The notes beneath the pieces were generated by a model. That model was given only the letters and a program-made list of their open reading frames with translations, was not told the origin of the DNA and did not search any database. Positions 26,210 to 35,400 of a stretch of DNA of 64,000 bases are shown piece by piece. Positions within the stretch are counted from its first letter, which is position 1. The number at the start of each line of letters is the position of its first letter. The DNA comes from CAVOEB01 sp965249645. Lineage in GTDB: Bacteria; Pseudomonadota; Alphaproteobacteria; UBA828; JAPUJA01. The stretch is taken from the NCBI GenBank assembly GCA_965249645.1, contig CBDFML010000012.1, positions 1,054,001-1,118,000 of the forward strand, given 5' to 3'. The position numbers and the translations under genes were made by a program.

Positions 26210-27261
26210 CGGCGCAACCCGATGCAGGCGGCCTCGGGGAAATGAACGGTCACCGCGTCGCCGTCCTGGACGTTCACGCGGTCGCGCGGCGAGGCCAGGC
26301 TGATCACGGTGACGCCGGCGCAATCGATGTAGGTCTCGACCTCGAACCCGAGGTCGCGCACGAAGGTGACGGTGCCTGGCAGGCGGTTTTCGCCGTCGAC
26401 GGCGCCGGCCTCGACGGAAACCTCTTCCGGGCGGATGCATAGCGTGGCGGGCTGGTCGGGAGCGATGTCGTCGGGCAGGGTCGAGACCGCGAAGCGTCGA
26501 TCCTGAACCGCCACGCTGTTCGCCCCGTCGCGATGGCCGTCGAGCAGGTTGCTCGAGCCGATGAAGTCGGCGACGAAGGGATTGGCGGGGCGGCGGTAGA
26601 TTTCGAGCGGTGGGCCGACCTGCTGGACCACGCCTTCGTCGAGGACCACGACGTAGTCGGAAATGGTCATCGCCTCACGCTGGTCGTGGGTGACGACGAT
26701 GGTGGTGATGCCGAGGCGCTTTTGGAGCTGGCGCAATTCCACCTGCATCGCCTCGCGCAACTTGGCGTCGAGCGCGGAGAGCGGCTCGTCGAGCAGGAAG
26801 AGGACCGGTTCGAGCGCCAGCGCGCGGGCCATGGCGACGCGCTGCTGCTGGCCGCCGGAAAGCTGGGAAATGTGCCGGTCGGCGACGTCCGGCATGCGGA
26901 CCAGCTCGAGGAGCTCGTCGATCCGTTGCTTGCGGGTCTGTTTGTCGATGCCGCGTATGCGCAGACCGTAGGCGACGTTCTGGCCGACGGTGAGATGAGG
27001 AAACAGCGCGAAGGACTGAAATACCATGCCCACGTTGCGCTTGTGGGTCGGAATTCCGGTGATGTCCTTACCGTCGAGAAACACCGCGCCGGCGGTGGGC
27101 GGCTCAAGCCCGGCGACGAGGCGGAACAGGGTGGTCTTGCCGCTGCCCGAGGGCCCCAGGAAGGAGATGAGCTGGCCATCGGGCAGGTCGAGATCGACCC
27201 CGGAAACGGCGACGACCGACCCGAAATGCTTGGTCACACTCTTGAGGCTCAGTTGTGCCAT
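26206..27261 (-). CDS. ABC transporter ATPase, PotA type
   Basis: About 351 aa from the ATG at 27261, preceded by GGGAAAGGGG. Walker A is GPSGSGKTT, the signature is LSGGQQQRVAMARAL, Walker B is LFLLDEPLSALD and the switch is VTHDQREAM. A C-terminal TOBE-like regulatory domain follows (ATLCIRPEEVSVEAG). It powers the two downstream permeases. Confidence 0.95.
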   Translation of the reverse strand: MAQLSLKSVTKHFGSVVAVSGVDLDLPDGQLISFLGPSGSGKTTLFRLVAGLEPPTAGAVFLDGKDITGIPTHKRNVGMVFQSFALFPHLTVGQNVAYGLRIRGIDKQTRKQRIDELLELVRMPDVADRHISQLSGGQQQRVAMARALALEPVLFLLDEPLSALDAKLREAMQVELRQLQKRLGITTIVVTHDQREAMTISDYVVVLDEGVVQQVGPPLEIYRRPANPFVADFIGSSNLLDGHRDGANSVAVQDRRFAVSTLPDDIAPDQPATLCIRPEEVSVEAGAVDGENRLPGTVTFVRDLGFEVETYIDCAGVTVISLASPRDRVNVQDGDAVTVHFPEAACIGLRR

Positions 27262-27337
27262 GGCCCCTTTCCCTGCCGGTGTGCGCAACGGGCGGGGTTG
27301 CCCCCGCCCGCGCGTACGTTCTCTGTCGGATTTATGC

Positions 27338-28441
27338 CTAGTCGGTGATCATCTCGGTCCAGCGGTCGCTGATCCAGTCCCCCTTGTTTACGTACATGTC
27401 GAAATTGGGAAGGATCGCCGGACCGTCGGTGGTCACCACGGCCCACTCGTCGTCGGTGAGATCCGTCGTGCTCTGCGGGATCGGCGGCGCGATGCCGACC
27501 ATGCGGGCGATGACCTCCTGGGCCTCGGGCGTCATAGTGAAGTTAAGGAAGGCGTGGGATTCATCGTTGGCATCCGTGCCCGTGGTTATCGCCCAAAAAA
27601 CGCGTAGGCGAACCGGGCCTTGCTTGGTCCAGGACTTCTGGATGGGCACGCCGGTCGAGATCGCGTATTCGGCGACGTCGTTGTAATAGAGGCCGATGGG
27701 GATCTCGCCCGATTCGAGGCCCTGCTGGAGCTGCGCCTCGTCGCGGAACCAGAGCTTTATGTTTGGCTTGAGCTCGCGGATCTTTTCCAGCACCTCGAGG
27801 ATGCCCTCGTCGGTGTCGAGAATCTCGAGCCCGCCGAACCAGGTCTGGGCCGTGATGTCGATCAGGAAGCCGACGTCGGGCTGGGCCATGACGCCGATCA
27901 TGTCCCTGAGCGCGGGATCCCACAAAATTTCCCACGAATCCGGAGGTTCGGGGAAGGCCTCGGTGTTGGACACCAGGACGATGTAGTAGTAGCCCCAAGA
28001 GACGCCGTCGAGCACGCCGTTGCGGTCGTAATGCTTGCCGATCTCGCTCAGGTTGCCGATGTTGGGCAGCTTGGCCGTATCGAGGGGCTCCCACAAGTCG
28101 TTGGTCTGGCCGCGCTCCATCGGGACGTCAATGAGGCCGGAAACATCCACCAGCACCTCGCCGGCGCGCTTGGCCTGGTCGACCTGGACGAGCCAGGCGT
28201 CGCCGATGGTCTTGGCCACGGAATCGACCTCGATGCCCGTCTTCGCGGTAAACGGCGGGTAGACGAACTCGCTCATGCTCTCCTCGAAGAAGCCGCCCCA
28301 TGTGGCCACCGTGATGGGCCGGTCGACTTGTGCCCTGCCCGGGCGGGGCAGGCCGAGGGTCGATGCCCCCAGGGCCGCCGCCGCGGAGCCGGCTAGGAAT
28401 TGGCGCCGATTGGGCGCAATTATCGATTTCTTTTTCGACAT
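27338..28441 (-). CDS. ABC transporter substrate-binding protein, PotD type, Tat-exported
   Basis: A 367-aa receptor with a twin-arginine leader (NRRQFLAGSAAAALGAS) ending near GRAQ. Family features include ITVATWGGFFEESMSEF and the hinge region WEILWDPALRDMIGV. It is the first gene of the receptor-ATPase-permease-permease operon. The promoter must lie in 28442-28655, shared with the divergent ispDF. With the receptor at 22276 this gives two Tat-exported PotD-type receptors within 6 kb. Confidence 0.9.
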   Translation of the reverse strand: MSKKKSIIAPNRRQFLAGSAAAALGASTLGLPRPGRAQVDRPITVATWGGFFEESMSEFVYPPFTAKTGIEVDSVAKTIGDAWLVQVDQAKRAGEVLVDVSGLIDVPMERGQTNDLWEPLDTAKLPNIGNLSEIGKHYDRNGVLDGVSWGYYYIVLVSNTEAFPEPPDSWEILWDPALRDMIGVMAQPDVGFLIDITAQTWFGGLEILDTDEGILEVLEKIRELKPNIKLWFRDEAQLQQGLESGEIPIGLYYNDVAEYAISTGVPIQKSWTKQGPVRLRVFWAITTGTDANDESHAFLNFTMTPEAQEVIARMVGIAPPIPQSTTDLTDDEWAVVTTDGPAILPNFDMYVNKGDWISDRWTEMITD

Positions 28442-28655
28442 GTCTTGCTCTCCCGTTTTGCCATCGTTGATCGACCCCGATTCAGTTGGGGCCCGTCCTG
28501 CGTTGACCGGTAACGATCACGGTCAATCGTTGCTCCGCATGCTACACGAGATGGGGCCGTCCTGACCATAGCCGCCGGCTTGGCAAGACCGGGCACAGCG
28601 GCTAGGTTCGCGAAGCGGCGGAATGGACCGCGCCGACCGGGAGAGCCGCACAGCC

Positions 28656-29849
28656 ATGGCCGACACCGTTGCGCTGATCGTGGCCGCGGGCCGCGGACAC
28701 CGGGTTGGCGCGCCGCTGCCCAAGCAATATCTGATGCTGGGGGGTCGAGCGATCCTGGCACGCACGGTCTCGGCGTTCGCCGCCTTGCCCGAAATCGACG
28801 CGGTGCGAGTGGTGTTCAACCCCACTGATCGGGCGCTCTACGACGAGGCACTTGACGGCTTGTCGGAAAACCATGCCGCCAAGCTGCTCGAGCCCATGGC
28901 GGGGGGTGCGGAGCGCCAGGATTCCGTGCGCCACGGGCTGGAGAGCCTTGAGAGCCTCGCACCCAGGGCGGTGCTGATCCACGACGGCGCACGGCCCTTC
29001 GCGAACCGGGCGCTGATCGGACGAACCCTGAACGCGCTCGCCGAGTTCGACGGGGCCGTCGCGGCGATGCCCGTTTCGGACACGCTCAAGCGCGAAGCCG
29101 GCGCGGGCGGGCGGATCGAGGCGACGCTTTCCCGCGCGGGCCTGTGGCGGGCGCAGACGCCCCAGACGTTTCGCTTTGACGCGATTCTTTCCGCCCACCG
29201 TGCGGCCGCGGGCAAGGCGCTGACCGACGACGCGGCGGTGGCCGAGGAGGCCGGGCTGTCGGTTGCGCTGGTCATGGGATCGGAGGAAAATCTCAAGGTG
29301 ACCGAGCCTGCCGACATGGCGCGCGCCGAGCGCCAGCTTGCCGCCCGCCTCTCCGATATCCGTATCGGCCAGGGCGTGGACGTGCACAAGTTCGGGCCCG
29401 GCGATCACGTCATGCTGTGTGGTGTCCGTATCGAGCACGATCACGGGTTGGTCGGGCACTCGGACGCGGACGTGGGCCTGCACGCACTGGTCGACGCAAT
29501 CCTCGGCGCGCTGGGCGAAGGCGATATCGGCAGCCATTTTCCGCCCGACGACGCCCAGTGGAAAGGCGCAGATTCGACGGTGTTTGCGCGCCATGCGGCG
29601 AAATTGGTGGTCGAGGCCGGCGGAACGATCGGCCATCTCGACCTCACCATCCTTTGCGAGGCGCCCAAGATCGGGCCCCATCGGGAGCGCTTGCGAGAGG
29701 GCGCAGCCGCCGCCTTCGGGATCGAGGCGGACCGGGTAAGCGTGAAGGCCACAACGACGGAGACGCTGGGTTTCCTCGGTCGGCGCGAAGGCATGGCGGG
29801 GCTCGCCACGGCCACGATCCGGCTGCCGCTGGAGGGGACGGACGAATGA
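28656..29849 (+). CDS. ispDF: Bifunctional IspD/IspF enzyme of the MEP isoprenoid pathway
   Basis: About 397 aa from ATG 28656 (after GGGAGAG; an upstream in-frame ATG at 28623 is possible). The IspD half has the CTP-binding IVAAGRGHRVGAPLPKQY, and the IspF half begins RIGQGVDVHKFGPGDHV with the zinc ligands D-V-H and HSDADV. It makes CDP-methylerythritol and then the cyclodiphosphate. The fusion is typical of alphaproteobacteria. It overlaps pgpA (ATGA). In related genomes it sits beside dusB; here some 13.5 kb of accessory genes separate them. Confidence 0.96.
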   Translation: MADTVALIVAAGRGHRVGAPLPKQYLMLGGRAILARTVSAFAALPEIDAVRVVFNPTDRALYDEALDGLSENHAAKLLEPMAGGAERQDSVRHGLESLESLAPRAVLIHDGARPFANRALIGRTLNALAEFDGAVAAMPVSDTLKREAGAGGRIEATLSRAGLWRAQTPQTFRFDAILSAHRAAAGKALTDDAAVAEEAGLSVALVMGSEENLKVTEPADMARAERQLAARLSDIRIGQGVDVHKFGPGDHVMLCGVRIEHDHGLVGHSDADVGLHALVDAILGALGEGDIGSHFPPDDAQWKGADSTVFARHAAKLVVEAGGTIGHLDLTILCEAPKIGPHRERLREGAAAAFGIEADRVSVKATTTETLGFLGRREGMAGLATATIRLPLEGTDE

Positions 29850-30346
29850 GCGGTGGTCCGGTTTCTTCCATGAAAACGCTGCCGCACCCGAATTTCTGGC
29901 GGGTCTCGTCGCTGCTCGCGACCTGGTTCGGAGCCGGGCTGCTGCCCAAGGCGCCGGGCACCTGGGGCTCGCTGGCGGCGCTTCCCGGCGCCTGGCTGAT
30001 CGTCTGGGCAGGCGGGCCGATCGCGCTGGCCTGTGCGACCGGGGCCGTGTTCGCGCTCGGCTGGTGGGCGTCGGCGGTCTACGCCCATGGCCGAAGCGAC
30101 CCGGGCGAGGTGGTGATCGACGAGGTGGCGGGCCAGTGGCTGGTGCTTATCGTCGCCCCCCTCGACCCCGCCCTCTACGCGCTGGGGTTCGTGCTCTTCC
30201 GCCTTGCCGACATCACCAAGCCGTGGCCCGCGAACTGGGCCGAGCGCCGCCTGCCCGGGGGCCTCGGAATCATGGCCGACGACATCGTGGCCGGCGTCTA
30301 TGCCGGCGTGGTGGTGTGGGCGGTTGCCGACCTGGTGATGCGATGA
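29846..30346 (+). CDS. pgpA: Phosphatidylglycerophosphatase A
   Basis: About 166 aa, starting at the ATG that overlaps the ispDF stop. It removes phosphate from phosphatidylglycerophosphate at the inner membrane. Visible family segments are GLLPKAPGTWGSLAALP, VVIDEVAGQW and RLADITKPWPANW, with several hydrophobic stretches. The stop overlaps the pncC start. Confidence 0.94.
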   Translation: MSGGPVSSMKTLPHPNFWRVSSLLATWFGAGLLPKAPGTWGSLAALPGAWLIVWAGGPIALACATGAVFALGWWASAVYAHGRSDPGEVVIDEVAGQWLVLIVAPLDPALYALGFVLFRLADITKPWPANWAERRLPGGLGIMADDIVAGVYAGVVVWAVADLVMR

Positions 30347-30840
30347 CCTTTGCGCCCACCCTCGTTGTTCGTGCGAACGCCCTGCTCGACGCCTACCGGG
30401 CCAGGGGCAAGATGCTGGCAACGGCGGAATCCTGTACCGGCGGGCTGCTCGCCGGGCTGATCACCCATGTGGCGGGCAGCTCGGACGTGCTTGAGCGGGG
30501 TTTTGTGACCTACACCAACCGGGCCAAGACCGAGATGATCGGGGTGCCCGCGCCACTGATCGAAAAGGTCGGCGCGGTGTCGGAAGAAGTCGCGCGCGCC
30601 ATGGCGCTGGGTGCGCTCAAGCATTCCGGCGCGGATATTGCCGTCTCGATCACGGGCGTGGCGGGGCCTGCCGGCGGCACCGCGGACAAACCCGTGGGGC
30701 TGGTCCATTTCGGGGCCGCGCTGCGCGATAACGGCGCGATCCACGAGCGCCACGTGTTTTCGGGCGATCGCGAATCGATCCGCATCGCCTCGCTGGAAAC
30801 GGCGATGGGTCTCGCCATGCAGATGCTGGAGCAAAGTTGA
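30343..30840 (+). CDS. pncC: Nicotinamide-nucleotide amidase (CinA C-terminal family)
   Basis: About 165 aa, corresponding to the stand-alone CinA C-terminal domain that deamidates NMN for NAD recycling. Motifs are ATAESCTGGLLAGLI, GFVTYTNRAKTEMIGV and ITGVAGPAGGT. Both ends overlap neighbours (ATGA with pgpA, TGATG with the esterase). Confidence 0.93.
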   Translation: MTFAPTLVVRANALLDAYRARGKMLATAESCTGGLLAGLITHVAGSSDVLERGFVTYTNRAKTEMIGVPAPLIEKVGAVSEEVARAMALGALKHSGADIAVSITGVAGPAGGTADKPVGLVHFGAALRDNGAIHERHVFSGDRESIRIASLETAMGLAMQMLEQS

Positions 30841-31787
30841 TGAGCACGTCCCTTGCCTGCCACCCCGACATGACGGTGTTGCTGCGTGCCCGCGAGGCAG
30901 CCGTACCGCCGGATGCGGGGGCATCGCCCGCCGAGATGCGCGCCTTCTGGACCCGCTACACGGCGGCGACCAAACGCCCCCATCCCGCCGACATAGCGGT
31001 GCGCGACGTAGCCGCGCCGGGGCCGGGCGGCGATATTCCGCTGCGCCTTTATCGCCCGACGGGCGCGGCACCGACGCCGGGCGCAATCCTCTACATGCAT
31101 GGTGGCGGCTTCGTGCTGGGCGACCTCGACAGTTCGGACACCACCGCCTGGAACCTGGCGGAGCAGACGGGCGCGGTGGTCGCGAGCGTCGATTACCGGC
31201 GCGCCCCGGAGCACCCCTTCCCGGCTGCGTTCGAGGATTGCCGCGCGGCGCTGCACTGGCTGGCGGAAACGCCGGGCAACGCGGGTATCGATGGGTTGCG
31301 CATCGCGGTGGCCGGCGATTCCGCGGGCGGCAGCCTCGCCGCGGCGCTGGCGCTCTGTGCGCGCGACGAGGGCGGGCCCGCGATCCGTGCGCAAGTGATG
31401 ATCAATCCCTGCACGGGCATCGATCTTTCGCTGCCGTCCTATACGGACTTTGCCGACGGACCGAACCTGACGACCGCCGCCATGATCTGGTTTCGCGACG
31501 CCTACACGCCGGATGCGGCCGGTCTGGCCGACGCCTACGCCTGGCCCGCCGCGGCAGCGGATTTTTCGAATTTGCCGCCCGCCTTCGTGCATACGGCCGA
31601 ATTCGACCCGATCCGCGACGAGGGTCGGGTCTATGCCGCTGCCCTCGCCCGCGCCGGCGTCGACGTGACCTATCGCGAGGCCCGGGGCATGATTCACGGC
31701 TTCGTGCGCACGCGATTCGCCGGCGCTGGCGGGCGTGTGGAGTTCGATGCGCCGTGCGAATTTTTAAAGCGCCACCTCACCGGCTGA
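30840..31787 (+). CDS. Alpha/beta hydrolase, HSL-type esterase
   Basis: About 315 aa, from the ATG overlapping the pncC stop. The oxyanion motif is MHGGGFVLGD, the nucleophile elbow is GDSAGGSLAAAL, the acid is in HTAEFDPIRDEG and the histidine is in MIHGFVRT. It hydrolyses short acyl esters. It is translation-coupled to a housekeeping operon, although such an esterase is not part of the usual ispDF-pgpA-pncC set, so it is probably a later addition. Confidence 0.9.
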   Translation: MSTSLACHPDMTVLLRAREAAVPPDAGASPAEMRAFWTRYTAATKRPHPADIAVRDVAAPGPGGDIPLRLYRPTGAAPTPGAILYMHGGGFVLGDLDSSDTTAWNLAEQTGAVVASVDYRRAPEHPFPAAFEDCRAALHWLAETPGNAGIDGLRIAVAGDSAGGSLAAALALCARDEGGPAIRAQVMINPCTGIDLSLPSYTDFADGPNLTTAAMIWFRDAYTPDAAGLADAYAWPAAAADFSNLPPAFVHTAEFDPIRDEGRVYAAALARAGVDVTYREARGMIHGFVRTRFAGAGGRVEFDAPCEFLKRHLTG

Positions 31788-31814
31788 GACCGGTGCTTCG
31801 GGAGAACCACCGCC

Positions 31815-32966
31815 ATGACCGCCAATTTCGACAAGGGTCCCAACGAGCCGTTGATCGACGTGCCAGGCAGCCGGGCGCTGCTCGGCACTCCGGCGCTGAT
31901 CCTCGATCTCGACGCGCTGGAGCACAACATCGCCGACATGGCCGCCTTCGCCAAGGCGCACGGGATCGGCCTCCGGCCGGTAGCCAAGATCCATAAATCG
32001 GCGGAAATCTCGCGGCGTCAGGTCGCCGCCGGGGCCCGAGGCGTCTGCTGCGCTACGGTTCGGGAGGCGGAAGCGATGGTGGCGGGCGGGGTGCCCGGTA
32101 TTTTCCTGTTCACCTCGGTGGTCGGCCCGGCGAAGATCGAACGCCTCGCAAAACTCAATGCGAAGGCCGACGGGCTGATCGTGGCGGTGGACGACGCAGC
32201 GAACGTCGCCGCCTTGGCTGAGGCCGCAAGAACGTCCGGCAAGTCTTTACGAATGCTTGTAGATTTCGAAGTCGGTGGAGGGCGAACGGGACTCGCCGAC
32301 GTTGCCGAGGCGGTCGAGCTCGCAAGGCTCGTCGAGGCGACCGAGGGGGCAGAGTATGCAGGCGTGCAGGGCTATGACGGGGGCTTTCAGAACATCGCCG
32401 AATACGAAACCCGCCGCCGCCGCCAACTCATAGGGCTGGGGCCGCTGCACGCGCTGTGCGACGCACTGCGTGACGCGCGCCTCGCGCCCGCGATCGTGAG
32501 CGGCGGCGGCACGGGAACCCACGCCTTCGACGACGAACAGGGCGTGTTGAACGAAATCCAGGTGGGCACCTACGTCATGATGGACGTGAATTACCTGAAC
32601 GTGAGGATGCGCGACGACGAGCCCTCGCCCTTCCAGGTCGCGCTGTTCGTTCGCAGCACGGTGATCGGCGCCGCCCAGCCGGGATTCTGCATCACCGACG
32701 CAGGTGTGAAGGAATTCGCCCGCTTCGACCTGCTTGCCCCGGAAATCGCCTCGGGCGCGCCTCCGGGCGCGCGCTATTCAATCGTTGGCGACGATATGGG
32801 CCGAATCGACTTTTCCCAGCCGGGCGAACGGCTGGAGCCGGGCACGGCGGTGGAGTGCATCGCACCCCATTGTTACGCGACGCTCAACCTCTATCCGGTC
32901 TATCATTGCGTACGCGGCGACAGCCTCGTCGACATCTGGCCGATCGAGGCCCGCGAGACCTGGTAA
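31815..32966 (+). CDS. D-threonine aldolase / D-serine dehydratase-like PLP enzyme
   Basis: A 383-aa fold-type III enzyme with an alanine-racemase-like barrel. The PLP lysine lies in RPVAKIHKS (usually RPHAKTHK), and LVDFEVGGGRTG and SGGGTGTH follow as in the DSD/DTA family. The C-terminal metal site has CIAPHCYATLNLY with His and Cys. It splits D-beta-hydroxy amino acids, or dehydrates D-Ser; which one cannot be told. It follows the esterase after 27 bases. Confidence 0.85.
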   Translation: MTANFDKGPNEPLIDVPGSRALLGTPALILDLDALEHNIADMAAFAKAHGIGLRPVAKIHKSAEISRRQVAAGARGVCCATVREAEAMVAGGVPGIFLFTSVVGPAKIERLAKLNAKADGLIVAVDDAANVAALAEAARTSGKSLRMLVDFEVGGGRTGLADVAEAVELARLVEATEGAEYAGVQGYDGGFQNIAEYETRRRRQLIGLGPLHALCDALRDARLAPAIVSGGGTGTHAFDDEQGVLNEIQVGTYVMMDVNYLNVRMRDDEPSPFQVALFVRSTVIGAAQPGFCITDAGVKEFARFDLLAPEIASGAPPGARYSIVGDDMGRIDFSQPGERLEPGTAVECIAPHCYATLNLYPVYHCVRGDSLVDIWPIEARETW

Positions 32967-33061
32967 GGCACGCCTCTCCGCCATCCCTTGGCGGCGACGG
33001 GAAGACTGCCTACCTCATAGGGTGACGCCGCACGGCACGTGCGACAACGGGGGCGAACGCC

Positions 33062-33631
33062 ATGGGCAAGGTTGCCCGCCGGCTTCTGGCACCGAGCCTG
33101 CTTATCGTGATCCTCGCGGTGATCCTGCTTTTGGGCACAATTCCGGCGGGACCGACGAGCCCGCTCGCACAGCTTGATGAGCTGTCCGGGCGCTTTCCCG
33201 CAGTGCTGGGCACCACGCTGAACGGCGAGCGGATCGCCCTGCCCGACGGCTTCGCGGGCGAGCGCAACCTCGTCGCGCTGGGGTTTTCCACGGCCGACCG
33301 GGAAGCAGTGACGAGCTGGGAGAGCGTCGGCATGAGACGCTACAGCGTCGCGTTCTACGCCTTGCCGACGCTCGATTCCGGCGGCCTCGTCTTGCGCTTC
33401 CTGATGGACAACGCGCTGCGCTTCGCGGTAACCGGCGAGGACGCACGCGAGCGCACGATCGCGCTCCATCTCGACCGGGCCGCGTTCCGCCGCGCCCTCG
33501 GGCTGGAGGCGGAGGGTGGCGCCGTGGTGCTGCTGCTCGACAGCGCGGGGAACGAGCTGTGGCGCGCAGAAGGCCCGGCAACCGACGAGTTGGTGGCGAC
33601 GCTCGATGCTGTGCTGGCGGGACAGAGTTGA
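33062..33631 (+). CDS. Membrane-anchored thioredoxin-fold protein, possibly ATP10-like
   Basis: A 189-aa protein with one N-terminal hydrophobic anchor (LLAPSLLIVILAVILLLG). The rest looks like an ATP10/peroxiredoxin-type fold: a strand NGERIALPDGFAGERNLVALGF, then VVLLLDSAGNELWRAEGPA at the C-terminus. No CxxC is present, so redox activity is doubtful. The assignment is by overall appearance only. Confidence 0.55.
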   Translation: MGKVARRLLAPSLLIVILAVILLLGTIPAGPTSPLAQLDELSGRFPAVLGTTLNGERIALPDGFAGERNLVALGFSTADREAVTSWESVGMRRYSVAFYALPTLDSGGLVLRFLMDNALRFAVTGEDARERTIALHLDRAAFRRALGLEAEGGAVVLLLDSAGNELWRAEGPATDELVATLDAVLAGQS

Positions 33632-33640
33632 CCCTAAATC

Positions 33641-33765
33641 GCTCACGGCAGCAGACCTGGCGGTCCGCTTCTTAAGCGGGTGCGCCGCAGTAGCGGGGGC
33701 CCGCGGTCGCGGGCTGGCGCGCCCATAAGCCTGCAAGTCCAGGCGGGCGCTACTGCGCCGTGAGC
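33641..33765. repeat. Nested inverted repeats in a GC-rich spacer
   Basis: GCTCACGGC (33641-33649) pairs with GCCGTGAGC (33757-33765). Inside are a hairpin CCGCTT-ctt-AAGCGG (33665-33679) and CGCAGTAGCG (33686-33695) opposite CGCTACTGCG (33748-33757). It lies between convergent genes, so it may be a bidirectional terminator or a structured RNA. Confidence 0.5.
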
Positions 33766-33796
33766 CTGCGCGGCGCTTGAGCGCGTAAAATCCGCG

Positions 33797-34591
33797 CTAG
33801 CCCACAACGATCACGGCGATGCCCCAGGCGATCAGGACCGCGCCCGCAAGGCGGCCCAGGAGAGCGCCCCGGGGGATGAGTTTCTCGAGCAGGACGAAGG
33901 CGGCGAGCGCGCCGACCCAGGCAAGGTTCATCACGCCGAGCACGAAGAGCAGCGCCATCAGCACCCAGCAACAGCCGAGGCAATAGGTGCCGTGGTGCAG
34001 GCCCATGGCGAACGCACCCCCCGCGCCGGGCCGCCAGTGACGCGAGAGGAACTCGAAAGGGGTGCGGCAATTGACCAGACAGGCCTGCTTGAGAGGGGTA
34101 AATTGGTAGAGCCCGGCCGCGATGAGCAAGCCGCCGCCCAGCCAGGGGCTGGCCGAGGTCATCGAGGGCGAAAGCAACGCGGCCTGCTCGAGACCCCATT
34201 GCAGCGCCGTCGCCGCCACCCCGAAACCGATCCAGACAACCAGGTAGCCGAGCGCAAACGCGCCGTTCGAGGCGTAGTCTCCGCCCCGTCCCTTCGCCGT
34301 CTGGCGGCGGCGTGCCAGGCCGTAGATCAGGATCATGGGCGCCGCCGAAGGCAGCATCATAGCGACCATCATCACCGCCCACATGATCGCCGTAAGCAGA
34401 AAATCGAGCGCGGCCCAGGGTGCCGGAGCGGCGGCCAGCACGGCGTTCATGGTCAAGCCGGGCATCGCCATATCCGAAGCCAACTCGATCAGCCACAGCC
34501 AGGACAAACCTGCAATGACGGCGAGCCCGGCGGCAATGACCGCGCGCTCGCGCCGGAGCAGGAGATCGAGAAGCGGGATACGCTCGTCCAT
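33797..34591 (-). CDS. DUF2182 polytopic membrane protein
   Basis: A 264-aa membrane protein with about six helices. The family Cys/His core is seen in GLHHGTYCLGCCWVLM, followed by LFVLGVMNLAWVG. Function is unassigned; metal binding has been suggested for the family. It is downstream of a DUF1326 gene on the same strand, a pairing that recurs in other bacteria. Confidence 0.85.
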   Translation of the reverse strand: MDERIPLLDLLLRRERAVIAAGLAVIAGLSWLWLIELASDMAMPGLTMNAVLAAAPAPWAALDFLLTAIMWAVMMVAMMLPSAAPMILIYGLARRRQTAKGRGGDYASNGAFALGYLVVWIGFGVAATALQWGLEQAALLSPSMTSASPWLGGGLLIAAGLYQFTPLKQACLVNCRTPFEFLSRHWRPGAGGAFAMGLHHGTYCLGCCWVLMALLFVLGVMNLAWVGALAAFVLLEKLIPRGALLGRLAGAVLIAWGIAVIVVG

Positions 34592-34618
34592 GAGTGGGTT
34601 CCGGGCGCGGGGTCCAGC

Positions 34619-35266
34619 TCAGGCGATGGGGGATTCGTCCAGAATGCCTTCGGGGCCGATGGTGGTGCGCCACATTGCACCGTAGCGCCCGGCGAAGTCG
34701 AAATTGGCTGCACCCTTGGCGGTCAGCGTCGTGCTCGCCATCTCGGCAGCCTTGAACTCGACGCCCTCGGGCAACACGATCAGCGCCCGGTGGGGCTTGC
34801 CGGTGACGGGATTGCGGATCGGCTCCTGGCTGAGATCGACCACGCCGGGTATCACGACCCGGGCGGTGCGCCGGGCGAGATCCGCCGCGAACTCGAAGGG
34901 CTCGTAGAGGGTCTCGTGCTCCGTATCGATGGTCGAGCCGTAGAAGTTGATCGGCGTCATGTGGCTTTGCTCCTCGCCCGAGAGGATGGTCTCGAGCGCG
35001 GCCCGCTGATCGGGATCGGCCCTGACGTCGATGATGCCCTGGGCCTCGCCCTTGCCCTCATGGACCGGGCCGGGCCACCAGAACAACGCGCCGTAGCACA
35101 GCCCGTCGAGGCGAACCTCGCCGAACCGGCCCTCCTCGATCTTCATGGTCTCGAAGCCCTTGCAGTCGCCGTAGCTCGGCAGCGCGTTGAATTCGCAGGG
35201 ACAGCCGAAATCGCAGTTGCAGCCACCGACTTTGATGCCTTTGAGTTGCCAATCGACGTAAGCCAT
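34619..35266 (-). CDS. DUF1326 protein
   Basis: A 215-aa soluble protein. The cysteine cluster GGCNCDFGCPCEFNALP near residue 17 defines the family and suggests metal binding. It lies 27 bases upstream of the DUF2182 gene and probably works with it at the membrane. No reaction is known. Confidence 0.85.
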   Translation of the reverse strand: MAYVDWQLKGIKVGGCNCDFGCPCEFNALPSYGDCKGFETMKIEEGRFGEVRLDGLCYGALFWWPGPVHEGKGEAQGIIDVRADPDQRAALETILSGEEQSHMTPINFYGSTIDTEHETLYEPFEFAADLARRTARVVIPGVVDLSQEPIRNPVTGKPHRALIVLPEGVEFKAAEMASTTLTAKGAANFDFAGRYGAMWRTTIGPEGILDESPIA

Positions 35267-35400
35267 GACGCGGTCCCCCCGGAGCGAATTCTGAGCCCGC
35301 GATGATGGGGCGAAAGCGGACTGCGCGCAAGACGGGCAAAAAACCGGCGCCGGGTCTGCGACCGGGCGCCGGAGAGCTCAAAGAGACCGAAAGGCCGGCG

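Noticed and set aside
33797..35266. DUF1326/DUF2182 pair as a copper or mercury resistance operon
   Set aside because: No known metal-resistance regulator or pump is adjacent, so a named function would be invention.
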